Assembly (NCBI RefSeq): GCF_001514495.1
Contig: NZ_BCNM01000002.1
Span: forward strand, 186,001 to 250,000
Length of the DNA stretch: 64,000 nt
Direction: 5' to 3'
Source: Paenibacillus pabuli NBRC 13638
Lineage (GTDB): Bacteria; Bacillota; Bacilli; Paenibacillales; Paenibacillaceae
Position 1 is the stretch's first letter; every line of letters begins with the position of its first letter. Of the stretch, positions 19,664 to 28,605 are shown one piece after another. Made by a program: the position numbers and the translations under genes. The notes under the pieces were generated by a model. The model was not told the origin of the DNA, searched no databases, and worked only from the letters and a program-made list of their open reading frames with translations.

Positions 19664-20086
19664 TTAGCTACTCACCGCTCCGGATTGATTTTGATAATGA
19701 CGAATCACCATACCAGATGCTTTCTGCATGCCCTGTCTCTCATAGAACCCCTGAAGTTCGTTATCGCACAAAAGATCAATCATGTAGAGATCACCCAGGC
19801 GATTAAACATACGCTTGATGAGATCTGTTCCGATCCCTTTGCCCTGATACTCTGGCAGCACCTCCAATAATGGAATAAATGCACTAAGAACTCCATCGGA
19901 AATCGCCTGAATAAAGCCCACCACATTTCCGGTTTCTTCATCAACAGCCAATTCGACAGCATAGGATTGTTCCAGCAGCTTCAGAAAAGTAGTATTAGAC
20001 GGAGGGTTGGGCCAACCTTCGAAAAAATTCCCGCTAAGTTGGTCTACACCTACCCCCTCCAGCGATTCACGAAATGTAATCTCCAT
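19664..20086 (-). CDS. GNAT-family N-acetyltransferase (small)
   Basis: 140 residues. The fold is visible in VVGFIQAISDGVLSAFIPLL, the CoA motif LPEYQGKGIGTDLIKRMFNR and the closing ELQGFYERQGMQKASGM. This composition is typical of small acetyltransferases of the YitI/Acetyltransf_1 kind. The substrate is unknown. It stands alone, with about 170 bases on either side, in a stretch of small minus-strand metabolic genes. Confidence 0.87.
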   Translation of the reverse strand: MEITFRESLEGVGVDQLSGNFFEGWPNPPSNTTFLKLLEQSYAVELAVDEETGNVVGFIQAISDGVLSAFIPLLEVLPEYQGKGIGTDLIKRMFNRLGDLYMIDLLCDNELQGFYERQGMQKASGMVIRHYQNQSGAVSS

Positions 20087-20253
20087 AATAGAAAGTCATC
20101 TCCTTTTTAAAAGTAAACTTCATTATATCATAATATCTGGATATAAATATATAGAATTGGATGATAAAATATGAGACTTGCATCAAATAGAAGCCTCATT
20201 TATTAGCTTTATTAAAATAAACTGATCCAAAAACGCACGTCCTGTTCCTCACG

Positions 20254-20622
20254 TTAACTCCCCGTACTTAAATGTTCATGGATTAATTTCCATTCTCCGT
20301 TGATGCCTGCAACAAAAACATTGGTAGCCCGACCTTTTCCAGAAGCCGGCTCCCCTTGAACCATTCCTTTCCAGTGATAGGTATAAATACAGACCGCCTG
20401 CTCTTCGCCAGTCGTAATCCACGTTACATCTTCTGCACGATATACCTCATCCTGAACTGTCTTCCAAGCGTTTTCAAAATAAGCCCGAATTTCGTTAAGC
20501 GTAGTACAAGACGTTCCGGTAAACCAATATACGGCATCCGGTGATAACCATTTGCTTACCTCATCAAACTGATGTGTATTGGTCGCTGCAATGTATCCTT
20601 CCAGTGCATGCTGGTAGCCCAT
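20254..20622 (-). CDS. SnoaL-like / NTF2-fold protein
   Basis: 122 residues with the cone-shaped NTF2-like pattern: an N-terminal helix pair (GYQHALEGYIAATNTHQFDE), LSPDAVYWFTGTSCTTLNEI, WKTVQDEVYRAEDVTWITTG and final strands TNVFVAGINGEWKLIHEHLS. Such proteins are usually small cytoplasmic isomerases, hydrolases or ligand-binding proteins; no activity can be assigned. A Nudix gene lies 29 bases upstream on the same strand, so the two probably form a pair. Confidence 0.8.
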   Translation of the reverse strand: MGYQHALEGYIAATNTHQFDEVSKWLSPDAVYWFTGTSCTTLNEIRAYFENAWKTVQDEVYRAEDVTWITTGEEQAVCIYTYHWKGMVQGEPASGKGRATNVFVAGINGEWKLIHEHLSTGS

Positions 20623-20651
20623 AATTTCTTCCGCCTCCTGACTGTTTTGAA

Positions 20652-21161
20652 TTATTTGATTTCACTCTGTTCAAGAACCGAATCGCTATACACCATAAAC
20701 GTCTCTTTCAGTGTACGTCCGGTCGATTTCTCCCAGATCACACTCCGCTCAAACGTACCTGCTTGAAAAAATCGCGGGAAACGTTCTGCAAACCAATCCT
20801 GCATGGGCAGCTCAAGCGCCTGTCCTAAAGACACCCACAACAGTTCGCCTTCCGGTGGCTCGTTCAATAGCTCTCCCTCATAAGAAGTAGCCACGTAGTT
20901 GAAAACCATATAACGCAATCCTTGCTCCGGATCACAAAATTCATCAAGACCTTTGTATGTAATTTCTTTCACCACAAGTCCTGTTTCCTCTTTAACTTCT
21001 CGCACTGCACCATCCACGATACTTTCCGGAAAATCAACTTTCCCTCCAGGAGCAATATATCCCGGAAATCCTTTGTGATCCGGTCGATTCATTAACAGGA
21101 CCTTATCTTTACGCTTGTCCCATACCATGCACATCGTTAATATTTCAGTTCGGTTGTTCAT
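20652..21161 (-). CDS. Nudix hydrolase (MutT/8-oxo-dGTP diphosphatase type)
   Basis: 169 residues from the ATG with GGGAGG 7 bases upstream; the open frame continues nine codons further without a ribosome site. The Nudix box is GKVDFPESIVDGAVREVKEE then TGL, preceded by YIAPGG. The LLMNRPDHKGFPGY start and the FNYVATSYEGELL strand resemble YtkD/MutT-like proteins that clean oxidised nucleotides. It is the first gene of a likely two-gene unit with the SnoaL-like protein. Confidence 0.9.
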   Translation of the reverse strand: MNNRTEILTMCMVWDKRKDKVLLMNRPDHKGFPGYIAPGGKVDFPESIVDGAVREVKEETGLVVKEITYKGLDEFCDPEQGLRYMVFNYVATSYEGELLNEPPEGELLWVSLGQALELPMQDWFAERFPRFFQAGTFERSVIWEKSTGRTLKETFMVYSDSVLEQSEIK

Positions 21162-21477
21162 GTTTATCCTCCCAGTTGCCTTATACAAAACCTAATCCCT
21201 TGCAATTCACACATATTCACTACGACGACAGAAGAACCTTCCGATCGCTTTTATCGCCAGGTTTTCTGTCCTGTTCCGTTCTTGTGTAATCGTGGAATTA
21301 AGCTTATATGCTTCGTTGTACACTAACAATTCTTGTACGTAGACAGATTCTCCTGCTGCAAATTCAATTACGATATAAACGCATACGAAAGACGGACACC
21401 GGAAATATTTCGGAGGCCCGCCTCTTTATGATGTATGCAATGTTTTGTTTATGAACCGAATATCAAATATGCGATAC
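21162..21477. other. Intergenic region with a dispersed-repeat copy
   Basis: 316 bases without a gene. It contains an imperfect hairpin built on the dispersed CTTCCGATCGCT motif (listed separately at 21227-21270) and probably the promoter of the Nudix gene. Nothing else is recognised. Confidence 0.5.
21227..21270. repeat. Dispersed intergenic repeat, copy 1
   Basis: GACAGAAGAACCT (21227-21239) pairs with AGGTTTTCTGTC (21259-21270), bulging one base, and the loop holds CTTCCGATCGCT (21238-21249). The same 12-base core is found at 25402-25413 and 35777-35788, always between genes. Confidence 0.7.
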
Positions 21478-22263
21478 TCAGCTCATGCCTGTAATTAACA
21501 CCCGGCGCTCTTTCCACTCCGCACGGCGATACGCCTGCAGCATACCGAATTTACGGATACTCGCTTTCGGCACCGATTTGTAAGGCATACTAACTGTAAA
21601 GTCCTCGTCAAACGGCACAAAGGATATCCCTACTTTCTCGTTCGAGAGCCATTCCGCCCGAATCGGCTGTCTTGAACATGCATCGAAGGTACACCCGAGT
21701 CCATCGGCAAAGAAATCATACCGTGCGGCAGGTGTCCCAGGTTCCTCCATACAGAGAAAGAGACTCAGCTGATCACAAAAAAGCATGATTTCCACATCAC
21801 TTTTCAGCCTTTGTTTCAATGTCTCACGATCACCAAGCTGCTGTTCCCAGCTTAACTGCTGCTCCCGTTCAATGTTCAGATACTCCCTGATGTCTTCATC
21901 ATCATGCTCATTCACACCCAAATTGTTCTGAAACAACTCGGTGTACATCATGCTGCATAACAACCCGGCGTACAGGTTTTTCTCCCGTACTTCTTCAATG
22001 CCTTTACGGTAAAATACAAATCGTGGACGCAGCGGAAAATCACGAAACGAATACGGTGTCTGACTATAATCATTCCAGAATGGAGCGGCATCCAGTTCAA
22101 TCCATCCTCGGTCATGCTCTCTTGCAGCAAGAATCAATTCTTCCCGATGCGCTGCATCGGCGAGCAACTCCGTTTTCCAATGGGAAGCCATTTCTCCGGC
22201 TGCTAGTCCATGCTCATGCTGTGCGGTCAAAACAAAATCATGCTCTCTCTCATATACGATCAT
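21478..22263 (-). CDS. DUF3891 family protein
   Basis: 261 residues. The family pattern is clear: LTAQHEHGLAAGEMASHW near the start, AAREHDRGWIELDAAPFWND and CDQLSLFLCMEE. The conserved QHxH and EHDxGW histidines and aspartates suggest an HD-like metal-binding fold, which is an inference; no activity is established for DUF3891. It is divergent from coaA, and the 193 bases between them carry both promoters. Confidence 0.85.
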   Translation of the reverse strand: MIVYEREHDFVLTAQHEHGLAAGEMASHWKTELLADAAHREELILAAREHDRGWIELDAAPFWNDYSQTPYSFRDFPLRPRFVFYRKGIEEVREKNLYAGLLCSMMYTELFQNNLGVNEHDDEDIREYLNIEREQQLSWEQQLGDRETLKQRLKSDVEIMLFCDQLSLFLCMEEPGTPAARYDFFADGLGCTFDACSRQPIRAEWLSNEKVGISFVPFDEDFTVSMPYKSVPKASIRKFGMLQAYRRAEWKERRVLITGMS

Positions 22264-22456
22264 TTGCTGTCACCCTTCCGCATGGTATACGTTGACTTTA
22301 ACATAAATTGGTTTAAACTTTCCTATTAGTTGCTTTTCATTCAACTTTCAGGGAATATACTAAGGTACCCTCAATGTAAAGATGTTGTCAGTTCCCTGAA
22401 ATTTGGTACACTAAAGATTGTGCCAACATAACATTACATACAGAAAGCGGGATCTC

Positions 22457-23386
22457 ATGAATTTATACTCTCCTTACATCGAGTTTAACCGCAAGGAATG
22501 GGCTGACTTGAAGGAACATCAGACCACTCTTCCACTAACGGAAGCGGAATTGGAACAGCTAAAGGGATTAAATGAAGAGGTATCCATTCAAGAAGTCGAG
22601 GATATTTATCTACCTCTTACCCACTTTATTGACTTATATGCAAGAGCTTCGCGAGAGCTGAATCGATTAACGGCCTCTTTTATAAAAAAAGAAGCACCTC
22701 CCGCTCCCTACATCATTGGTATTGGGGGAAGTGTTGCCGTGGGCAAAAGCACAACGGCCCGTCTGCTTCAGGCTATGCTTTCCAGAGGCAAGGGACATCC
22801 CAAGGTGGATCTGGTCACCACAGATGGCTTCCTGTATCCCAATGCTGTGCTGCAAGAGAAAGGCATCATGAACCGGAAGGGATTCCCGGAAAGTTATGAT
22901 ATCAAATCCCTCATTCAATTCATGGGTGACGTCAAATCAGGCAAACCGGAAGTCATGGCTCCCGTTTACTCCCATCTTGCCTACGATGTCATTGCTGGTG
23001 AGGAGAAGGCCATCTGTCAGCCCGATATCCTCATTATCGAAGGAATTAACGTGCTCCAGGTCAAGAAGGAAACCCCGCTGCTCGTCAGTGACTTTTTTGA
23101 CTTCTCCATCTATATCGATGCCGAGGAGGATCATATACGCCACTGGTACATTGAGCGTTTCAAACTGCTCCGCAATACAGCGTTTCAGAATACGAATTCC
23201 TTTTTCCACAGTCGTTTTGCCAATCTGGAAGAAGAAGAAGCTGTACTTATGGCAAGTCAGATCTGGAAAGATATCAATGCCAAAAACCTGCACGAAAATA
23301 TCTTGCCAACCAAAGGACGGGCCCGACTGATTTTGAAAAAGGAAGCCGATCATTCCATTCAGCGTATCCAATTGCGCAAACTGTAA
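22457..23386 (+). CDS. coaA: Type I pantothenate kinase
   Basis: 309 residues. Catalyses the first step of CoA synthesis, ATP-dependent phosphorylation of pantothenate. The P-loop is [12 protein letters not shown], with [28 protein letters not shown] and PVYSHLAYD typical of the CoaA (not CoaX) type, and it ends QRIQLRKL. The ATG encoding [15 protein letters not shown] is chosen because the family begins there, though its ribosome site (GCGGGA) is weak; an upstream in-frame ATG would add 13 residues. DUF423 follows 65 bases downstream. Confidence 0.95.
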   Translation: MNLYSPYIEFNRKEWADLKEHQTTLPLTEAELEQLKGLNEEVSIQEVEDIYLPLTHFIDLYARASRELNRLTASFIKKEAPPAPYIIGIGGSVAVGKSTTARLLQAMLSRGKGHPKVDLVTTDGFLYPNAVLQEKGIMNRKGFPESYDIKSLIQFMGDVKSGKPEVMAPVYSHLAYDVIAGEEKAICQPDILIIEGINVLQVKKETPLLVSDFFDFSIYIDAEEDHIRHWYIERFKLLRNTAFQNTNSFFHSRFANLEEEEAVLMASQIWKDINAKNLHENILPTKGRARLILKKEADHSIQRIQLRKL

Positions 23387-23451
23387 TCGTAACAACAAAC
23401 GCTGACATCCGGCTGTACTGCTTAATACCCAAATAAAAGGAGACAAGACAC

Positions 23452-23814
23452 ATGCAGACCCTGATTATACTCGGAAGTATCATGATGTTTCTTGCTGTTG
23501 CCCTCGGCGCCTTTGGTGCACATGCGCTCAAGCGCAGAATGTCTGCTGACATGATCAAAATATACGAGACCGGCGTCCAGTATCACCTAGTTCACGGACT
23601 AGGGATCATCCTGCTCGGACTGCTCGCCGATCGACAGGATCAGGCTTCTCTCGTTTTGCTCGCCGGATGGCTGTTATTTGCCGGTATTCTCCTATTCTCG
23701 GGCAGCCTGTACGTACTGAGCGTTACAGGTGTCCGTAAACTGGGAGCCATCACACCTCTTGGCGGAGTAGCATTCCTGGCGGGATGGGTCATGTTAATCA
23801 TTGCCGTATTGTAG
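23452..23814 (+). CDS. DUF423 family integral membrane protein (YwdK-like)
   Basis: 120 residues with four hydrophobic segments: an N-terminal helix (IILGSIMMFLAVALGAFGAH), one after HLVHGLG, LVLLAGWLLFAGILLFSG and a last helix ending at the C-terminus. The AFGAHALK motif and the ITPLGGVAFLAGW segment are typical of DUF423. Function is unknown in the family. AAAAGGAG lies before the ATG. It may be read through from coaA; a bidirectional terminator follows. Confidence 0.9.
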   Translation: MQTLIILGSIMMFLAVALGAFGAHALKRRMSADMIKIYETGVQYHLVHGLGIILLGLLADRQDQASLVLLAGWLLFAGILLFSGSLYVLSVTGVRKLGAITPLGGVAFLAGWVMLIIAVL

Positions 23815-23832
23815 ACCATAATTGTATACGGA

Positions 23833-23876
23833 AGAGAGTGTTCTAGCCGATCATCACTGTCGCTGGAGCACTCTCT
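23833..23876. terminator. Bidirectional terminator
   Basis: AGAGAGTG at 23833-23840 pairs with CACTCTCT at 23869-23876, with pairing continuing inward with mismatches. It lies between two converging genes. Confidence 0.85.
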
Positions 23877-23882
23877 TTCATT

Positions 23883-24437
23883 TTAATCTGGCCATATACG
23901 GCGAATGCTGTAGGAGGAGGTTTCATCCCCAGGCTGTTTTTTCAAGACATATACATCAGGGTTGGTGAAATTTTTCCACGCTTCGAATCCAAAGGATGCA
24001 TCGTAACTGCGAAGCAAAAGGGATAACATATTGCCATGTGTAATCACCGCAGCAGTACGCTCCGATCGGTTCCATAGCTCCCCTAACACCTCAAGTCCCC
24101 GCATGGTAGCGAAACGCGTAGACTCCCCCCCTTCTTCCGTCCAATCCTCGTCGGTATATGTACGTTCGAGCACATCCATCCAGTTGTCCAGATGAAGGGT
24201 ACTCAGAACCCTCTCCTGAAGACGTTCATCCGTATGTATATGTTGAAGGGCGGCTCTGCCCAGTGGTGCTGCGGTCTGTAGGGCCCTTCTCCACGGACTC
24301 GACACGATGTACTCGATATGGTGCGCTGCCAGCATCTCAGCAAGTTCTTCAGCCTGACGAAGTCCCTCGTCTGTAAGCCTGGCTTCCGGCTCTTGTCCTG
24401 TGGCTTTGGCGTGACGAATAAGATAAACAGACTCCAT
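23883..24437 (-). CDS. Histidine phosphatase family protein (phosphoglycerate mutase-like)
   Basis: 184 residues. The phosphohistidine motif is LIRHAKATG near the N-terminus (RHG variant RHA), with LTDEGLRQAEELAEML, IEYIVSSPWRRALQTA and the second histidine in AAVITHGNML. It is more likely a small-molecule or nucleotide phosphatase (CobC/SixA/YhfR type) than a true mutase. The murI start-proximal gene lies 30 bases upstream, so it is probably co-transcribed with glutamate racemase. Confidence 0.9.
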   Translation of the reverse strand: MESVYLIRHAKATGQEPEARLTDEGLRQAEELAEMLAAHHIEYIVSSPWRRALQTAAPLGRAALQHIHTDERLQERVLSTLHLDNWMDVLERTYTDEDWTEEGGESTRFATMRGLEVLGELWNRSERTAAVITHGNMLSLLLRSYDASFGFEAWKNFTNPDVYVLKKQPGDETSSYSIRRIWPD

Positions 24438-24467
24438 AGCCGTTTACCTCACCTCCTCTCGTTTAGC

Positions 24468-25253
24468 TTACAAGGAATGTTGTAACTCCAAATAACGGAG
24501 CGCGATGCTCATGTTTTCCAAGTCTTGTGTACGACCAGACGAACTCAGAAATGTAATTTGCTGTGCTGTATTCGCACCCGTCTGATTGCCTAATCCAAGA
24601 AGCTGCTTCACACGGTTAACCGTACCCGTACTGCCATCAATAATTTGGATATGATCAGGCAGAACTGACCGAAGAATGGAGGTGTAGAACGGATAATGTG
24701 TGCAGCCCAGTACAACTGTACCGTATAAATCCAGATCAAGATCAGCGAGCTTAAGACGGAAATATGCTGCAATCTTCTGCGGGTCAAAATCCAGCTGCTC
24801 ACACCACTCCACGAGCTCAGGCAGCGGAATGGAATCCACGCTGTGATGATCATCCACTCGGGATACCAATTCATTATATTTCTTTTGGCTCAAGGTCAGG
24901 GCTGTAGCAAATACGAGTACCCTTTTGCCGCTTTTTCGATTCATTTCCACTGCCGGTTTCACAGCAGGTTCCATCCCGATGACAGGGATATCGTACTTGG
25001 CCCGCAAATCCTTCACGGCCAGACTCGTTGCTGTATTACAGGCTATTACGATCGCTTGCACATTTTCCTGAACAATAGCCTCCACGCAGTTGAAAATATG
25101 TCCTCTAACCTCATCCGCAGACTTGGTGCCATAAGGAACATGCAGTGTATCTGCATAATACAGAAACTGTTCTTCAGGGAATTGATGCAAAGCCTTATGC
25201 AAGACGGTTAAACCACCGATTCCCGAGTCAAAAAATGCAATTTTCTTCTTCAA
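24468..25253 (-). CDS. murI: Glutamate racemase
   Basis: 261 residues from a TTG start (MKKKIAFFDSGIGG) with GAGGTG 7 bases upstream; the frame is open 20 codons further to an ATG without a ribosome site. Makes D-glutamate for peptidoglycan. Catalytic residues are visible: the aspartate/serine of FFDSGIGGL, the first cysteine in IACNTATS and the second in LGCTHYPF. The length is typical (about 265). It could equally be called racE. Confidence 0.95.
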   Translation of the reverse strand: MKKKIAFFDSGIGGLTVLHKALHQFPEEQFLYYADTLHVPYGTKSADEVRGHIFNCVEAIVQENVQAIVIACNTATSLAVKDLRAKYDIPVIGMEPAVKPAVEMNRKSGKRVLVFATALTLSQKKYNELVSRVDDHHSVDSIPLPELVEWCEQLDFDPQKIAAYFRLKLADLDLDLYGTVVLGCTHYPFYTSILRSVLPDHIQIIDGSTGTVNRVKQLLGLGNQTGANTAQQITFLSSSGRTQDLENMSIALRYLELQHSL

Positions 25254-25554
25254 GGGTTTCACCTCTATAACGTGTATTCTTTCGGGTTCCTGGAACCTCT
25301 CATTCCTGCTCATGATGACTGGAGGTGAGTTATGTTATTCCGGATCATCACAGACGTTAACGCTTGACGACCCGCGGTGATCGTTTCGGTTACGGATCGT
25401 TCTTCCGATCGCTGTTGTCTCCAAATTTTTTGATAAATTTTATAAATGTGCAAATTCGGAGACAAAGGCGAACGCTACCGCTTCTTCAGAATCGATTCCG
25501 TTCCCTCCACTACTTCCGCTGTAAATCATACACAATGATGATGAGTCATTATCA
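25254..25554. other. Intergenic region with dispersed-repeat copy
   Basis: About 300 bases between the small lipoprotein stop and murI. Most of it is taken up by a dyad-symmetric repeat (25375-25490). No gene is seen. Confidence 0.45.
25375..25490. repeat. Dispersed intergenic repeat, copy 2, within a large imperfect palindrome
   Basis: The core CTTCCGATCGCT is at 25402-25413. Directly after it TTGTCTCC (25415-25422) pairs with GGAGACAA (25458-25465) around an AT-rich centre, and weaker similarity continues outward on both arms (AGCGA against GGCGA, and so on). The whole looks like a roughly 100-bp imperfect palindromic element rather than a simple terminator. Confidence 0.6.
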
Positions 25555-25944
25555 TTATTCTACATTCATTTTATACTGTCTGAGCCAGTCTTTGCCACTT
25601 TGCCAATCCTCCACGGGATTACGCTCTCCGAGCAGCTCGGTACTTGCCTGAGCCATAAGCCATTCTTTAAGGCCATTATCTGCACTGGACTCCAGCTGCT
25701 GAATCAGGATGTTCAGCCCATCTTCCCCCGTATTTATGATCTGCTCCCACGCTGCTGGGTTGTCAGCGATATAATCATTAGGGTTACTGCTTATCATGCT
25801 TCCAGGCTCGCTCACGATCTGTTGAAGACTGCTCTCAACCTCCCACGCTGCGTCCTGACTCCCCGCTTGATTGGGGCATGCTGCAAGCATCCATGCAGCT
25901 GTACATAGCACCAATGTGCCGCTAACCATCCATTTGCGAATCAT
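25555..25944 (-). CDS. Small lipoprotein, function unknown
   Basis: 129 residues. A lipoprotein signal (MIRKWMVSGTLVLCTAAWM) ends in a LAAC lipobox at about residues 20-23. The mature part is acidic and helical (AWEQIINTGEDGLNILIQQL, LKEWLMAQASTELLG, DWQSGKDWLRQYK). Not recognised by name. Its ATG overlaps the stop codon of the 83-residue gene upstream by four bases (ATGA), so the two proteins are translationally coupled and probably act together at the membrane. Confidence 0.8.
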   Translation of the reverse strand: MIRKWMVSGTLVLCTAAWMLAACPNQAGSQDAAWEVESSLQQIVSEPGSMISSNPNDYIADNPAAWEQIINTGEDGLNILIQQLESSADNGLKEWLMAQASTELLGERNPVEDWQSGKDWLRQYKMNVE

Positions 25945-26192
25945 TGCATCACTCCTGTTCCCCGTTCAGAATAAGCTCCCATTTCTCTCGCGTAATTACC
26001 GGAACGCTCAAACTCTTGTACAGCATGTGCAATAAACTCCGCAAAGCTATGATCATAATTATACTCATCCCGATAGATACGGATATGCGCTTCAATGACA
26101 TATTGCAGGTCCTTTTCTACAAAAGTCCTAATCATATGCAGCAACTCCCACTTTGTTGCCGGGTATCCACTCAGCGTATTAACGTTTTTCAT
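25941..26192 (-). CDS. Small hypothetical protein coupled to the lipoprotein
   Basis: 83 residues, not recognised. Soluble and helical (PATKWELLHMIRTFVEKDL, FAEFIAHAVQEFERSG), with tyrosine/aspartate-rich middle. It ends in the ATGA overlap that starts the lipoprotein gene. The pair looks like a conserved two-gene unit, but no function can be given. Confidence 0.75.
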   Translation of the reverse strand: MKNVNTLSGYPATKWELLHMIRTFVEKDLQYVIEAHIRIYRDEYNYDHSFAEFIAHAVQEFERSGNYAREMGAYSERGTGVMQ

Positions 26193-26215
26193 TAAGCATA
26201 CATAACTTCATCCTT

Positions 26216-26908
26216 TTATGGTGTTGTCGTGATGCTGAAATCCACACCAAACTGGATTAAACCCAGCTTCCGGGCAACTGCCTGTGAAGCTACATTATCC
26301 CATGATGTACTGTAGAGCGGAATTCGCCCACTCTCTTTAACATGATGCTGCCAGCATTTTACCGCCTCCGCTGCATACCCCTGACCTCTGAAATCAGGGG
26401 CCGTATACAGACTTGCCTCAGCCCCCTGTGTGGATACACGAGCTGAACAACATACAGCGACAGCCGAACCCTCAATGACATAAGCGGCAACGGGCATTTT
26501 TGCAGACAGATGCTCCATTAAATCAGGAAAATGTTCTGCCAGCTGAAAGGCACGATGACGATCAATAAGCTGAACATTTGGATGCCATTCGCCACACTTC
26601 TCGGGAAATGCGTACGCCGGACCCATCCACACACTCTGCACTGGCTTAAACGTCTCCACCATCCGAATCAATTTCGGAATATCAAGCGGAAGACCGGATT
26701 CACAGCCTAGTTCCTCGATCAGATTGATCGGTAACTGCTCGTGATAATAGGAGCATTGCCCGGCAGAAGTTATTCCAATAAATAAGGCTGGAGCCTGGCC
26801 GCCATCCGCTTCGTTAATGCTTAACAGACGTTTCCGATCGTCCATCGTATACAATGTATCTGCCTGTATTTGCATCAGACCCAGGGGTGAAATGTTAGAT
26901 AGATTCAT
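26216..26908 (-). CDS. GNAT-family N-acetyltransferase (FR47-like)
   Basis: 230 residues with a two-lobed pattern: the N-terminal lobe lacks a clear CoA motif, while the C-terminal lobe has it in ASLYTAPDFRGQGYAAEAVK, followed by IPLYSTSWDNVASQAVARKL and GLIQFGVDF. This pattern is typical of GNAT proteins with an N-terminal pseudo-domain. Substrate unknown. It lies just upstream of the 83-residue gene (24 bases), so it may begin the same transcript. Confidence 0.85.
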   Translation of the reverse strand: MNLSNISPLGLMQIQADTLYTMDDRKRLLSINEADGGQAPALFIGITSAGQCSYYHEQLPINLIEELGCESGLPLDIPKLIRMVETFKPVQSVWMGPAYAFPEKCGEWHPNVQLIDRHRAFQLAEHFPDLMEHLSAKMPVAAYVIEGSAVAVCCSARVSTQGAEASLYTAPDFRGQGYAAEAVKCWQHHVKESGRIPLYSTSWDNVASQAVARKLGLIQFGVDFSITTTP

Positions 26909-27142
26909 AATTACGGAATGAGCCTCTGCAATAATTGTTCGCCTACCCTTCTTTTTCCAGCTTCATAGTGTTTCTGAAATTCAGATACTACTCCTGACAT
27001 CGAATAATTGCACATGGCCAAGCACCCCCTCATTAATTTCCATTATACGGTATATTTCGTGCAGATACGAATCCAATGTGCACAATTGCGTATGGGTAAT
27101 ATACGTGAGGATTTTACGTATCAGACAACGATCCAATATAGC

Positions 27143-28027
27143 TTATTTATTCTGCAGCACAGCTTTTTTCCATGCAGCACCTAATTCAGCAACCGACTCA
27201 TATCGCTGAGTTCGTTCTGGATTAACCGCACGAACAACCACCTGATATAATGCTTCTCCGGCATCCCATCTGGCATACGAACGATCCAGCTCTCCACCAA
27301 GCAATGAGAAAGCCATCGCTCCCATATTGAACACATTCGTTAGTCCATCAATCGGCGCACCCAACTCAAATTCCTCAGGAGACATAAAGCGGGATGAACC
27401 CCACATCCGTCCCATCGTATTCGTGAAAGAGCCTTTTCGATACAAATCAATATCGCATATTTTCATCGTTTGTTTGTCAAAATCATAGATCAGACTGCCA
27501 TCGTAAAAATCAACGGCCACATACCCTCTCCGCTGCACTTCGATGTGGAAATCCAAAATCTGCTCCATCGCCTGAATGCGCGTCTTTACCGGAAGTTGTC
27601 TGAATCGATAATAGGGGGAACGAGGGTCCTCATATTTGGCTGGCGGTGGATAATCCCAGTGGGAATGCAAACATTCCCCTTCCACCCAATCAAATACACA
27701 GACGTAGCCATGTTCTGTTGTAAAATGATCTTTTAACTGAATCAATGTGTCATGTGTCAAATCTTCGTATATCGAAACGGATGCTTTCAGATGATGAATC
27801 GCTTCGGCAGGCGTTCCTGTACTATTGGCATGGATTGTGCGTGCTCCCGCGTATTTCACGAATTTCCGCTCTCCGTCCTGACCCAGAACACCAAAGGACA
27901 AATTGCCGGAATCCTGCTGATCAAACACCCGAAATACGGTACCCATGCGCACGATCCACTCGAATGAATGAGGTTCTTTTAACTCAAAGGAAATGCCGTC
28001 AAGTTCAAGTTGAACCGTGTCGGTCAT
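27143..28027 (-). CDS. Protein-kinase-fold protein (Hanks-like or degenerate serine/threonine kinase)
   Basis: 294 residues. Kinase landmarks are partly recognisable: a lysine in RKFVKYAGA (beta-3 type), HFTTEHGYVCVFDWVEGE (hinge), GYVAVDFYDGSLIYDF (catalytic-loop position, VDFYDG in place of HRDLKxxN), KICDIDLYRKG (metal aspartate, DID in place of DFG) and RFMSPEEFELGA (APE-like motif). Several are unusual, so substrate and activity are uncertain: a true kinase, an aminoglycoside-type phosphotransferase or a pseudokinase are all possible. Its ATG overlaps the stop of the GNAT gene upstream (ATGA), indicating coupled expression. Confidence 0.78.
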   Translation of the reverse strand: MTDTVQLELDGISFELKEPHSFEWIVRMGTVFRVFDQQDSGNLSFGVLGQDGERKFVKYAGARTIHANSTGTPAEAIHHLKASVSIYEDLTHDTLIQLKDHFTTEHGYVCVFDWVEGECLHSHWDYPPPAKYEDPRSPYYRFRQLPVKTRIQAMEQILDFHIEVQRRGYVAVDFYDGSLIYDFDKQTMKICDIDLYRKGSFTNTMGRMWGSSRFMSPEEFELGAPIDGLTNVFNMGAMAFSLLGGELDRSYARWDAGEALYQVVVRAVNPERTQRYESVAELGAAWKKAVLQNK

Positions 28028-28605
28028 ATGTCGCCACCCGCCTCAACATGCTCACCGCTGACATTCAAACGATCAGCATAGAAGTACGTCATATGAGCCT
28101 CATCGTAACCCTTCCCCTGAACGACCAGTGCATTACGCTCAATGCCATAGGTCTCAAATCCATACTGCTCATACAATCGCCTTGCTGACTTGTTTGTGGT
28201 AACCACACTGAGATTGATTTGCTCTATGCCTTCCAGTCCTCTGCCCCGATCCAATACTTCGCGGAGCAATCGGGAAGCAAGTCCACATCCACGATATGGC
28301 GGTGAGACATAGACTCCCCAGATGTATCCTTTGTGCCTCAGTTTAAGTCCCTGTTCTCTTTTGAATCCCATCGTTCCTGCGAGGATGCCTTCTTCTGTAT
28401 ACGCCCCCAGAATGTAATCATCAGCTTCATTATGTATACGTTCCTGCACTTCATTCATGGGAAGCTGAATCGACATTTCAAAGGAAGCCCCGAAGGCTTC
28501 CGGATGATTTTTCAGCGCTTCCAGCCGCAAAGGCCAATACTGTTCTGCCTCATCTCTGCGTATATTACGAAGAATGAACACGTTCTCCTTTGGACCTTCA
28601 TTCAT
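28024..28605 (-). CDS. GNAT-family N-acetyltransferase
   Basis: 193 residues from the ATG with GGGAG upstream (MNEGPKENVFILR); an ATG eight codons earlier lacks a ribosome site. The CoA motif is VSPPYRGCGLASRLLREVLD, with INLSVVTTNKSARRLYEQYG and FETYGIE typical of the RimI/ElaA-like group. It overlaps the DJ-1 gene upstream by 8 bases and the kinase-like gene downstream by 4, so the three are made from one message in fixed ratio. Confidence 0.87.
   Translation of the reverse strand: MNEGPKENVFILRNIRRDEAEQYWPLRLEALKNHPEAFGASFEMSIQLPMNEVQERIHNEADDYILGAYTEEGILAGTMGFKREQGLKLRHKGYIWGVYVSPPYRGCGLASRLLREVLDRGRGLEGIEQINLSVVTTNKSARRLYEQYGFETYGIERNALVVQGKGYDEAHMTYFYADRLNVSGEHVEAGGDI

Noticed and set aside
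618..21400. Second TAAACGCATACG-like sequence at about 21375 as a cre site
   Set aside because: It departs from the consensus at more positions and lies in a non-promoter context.
25375..25490. Terminator for murI or the lipoprotein
   Set aside because: It is upstream of both minus-strand genes on one side (after the murI start) and has AT-rich loop without a T-tract; a repeat element explains it better.
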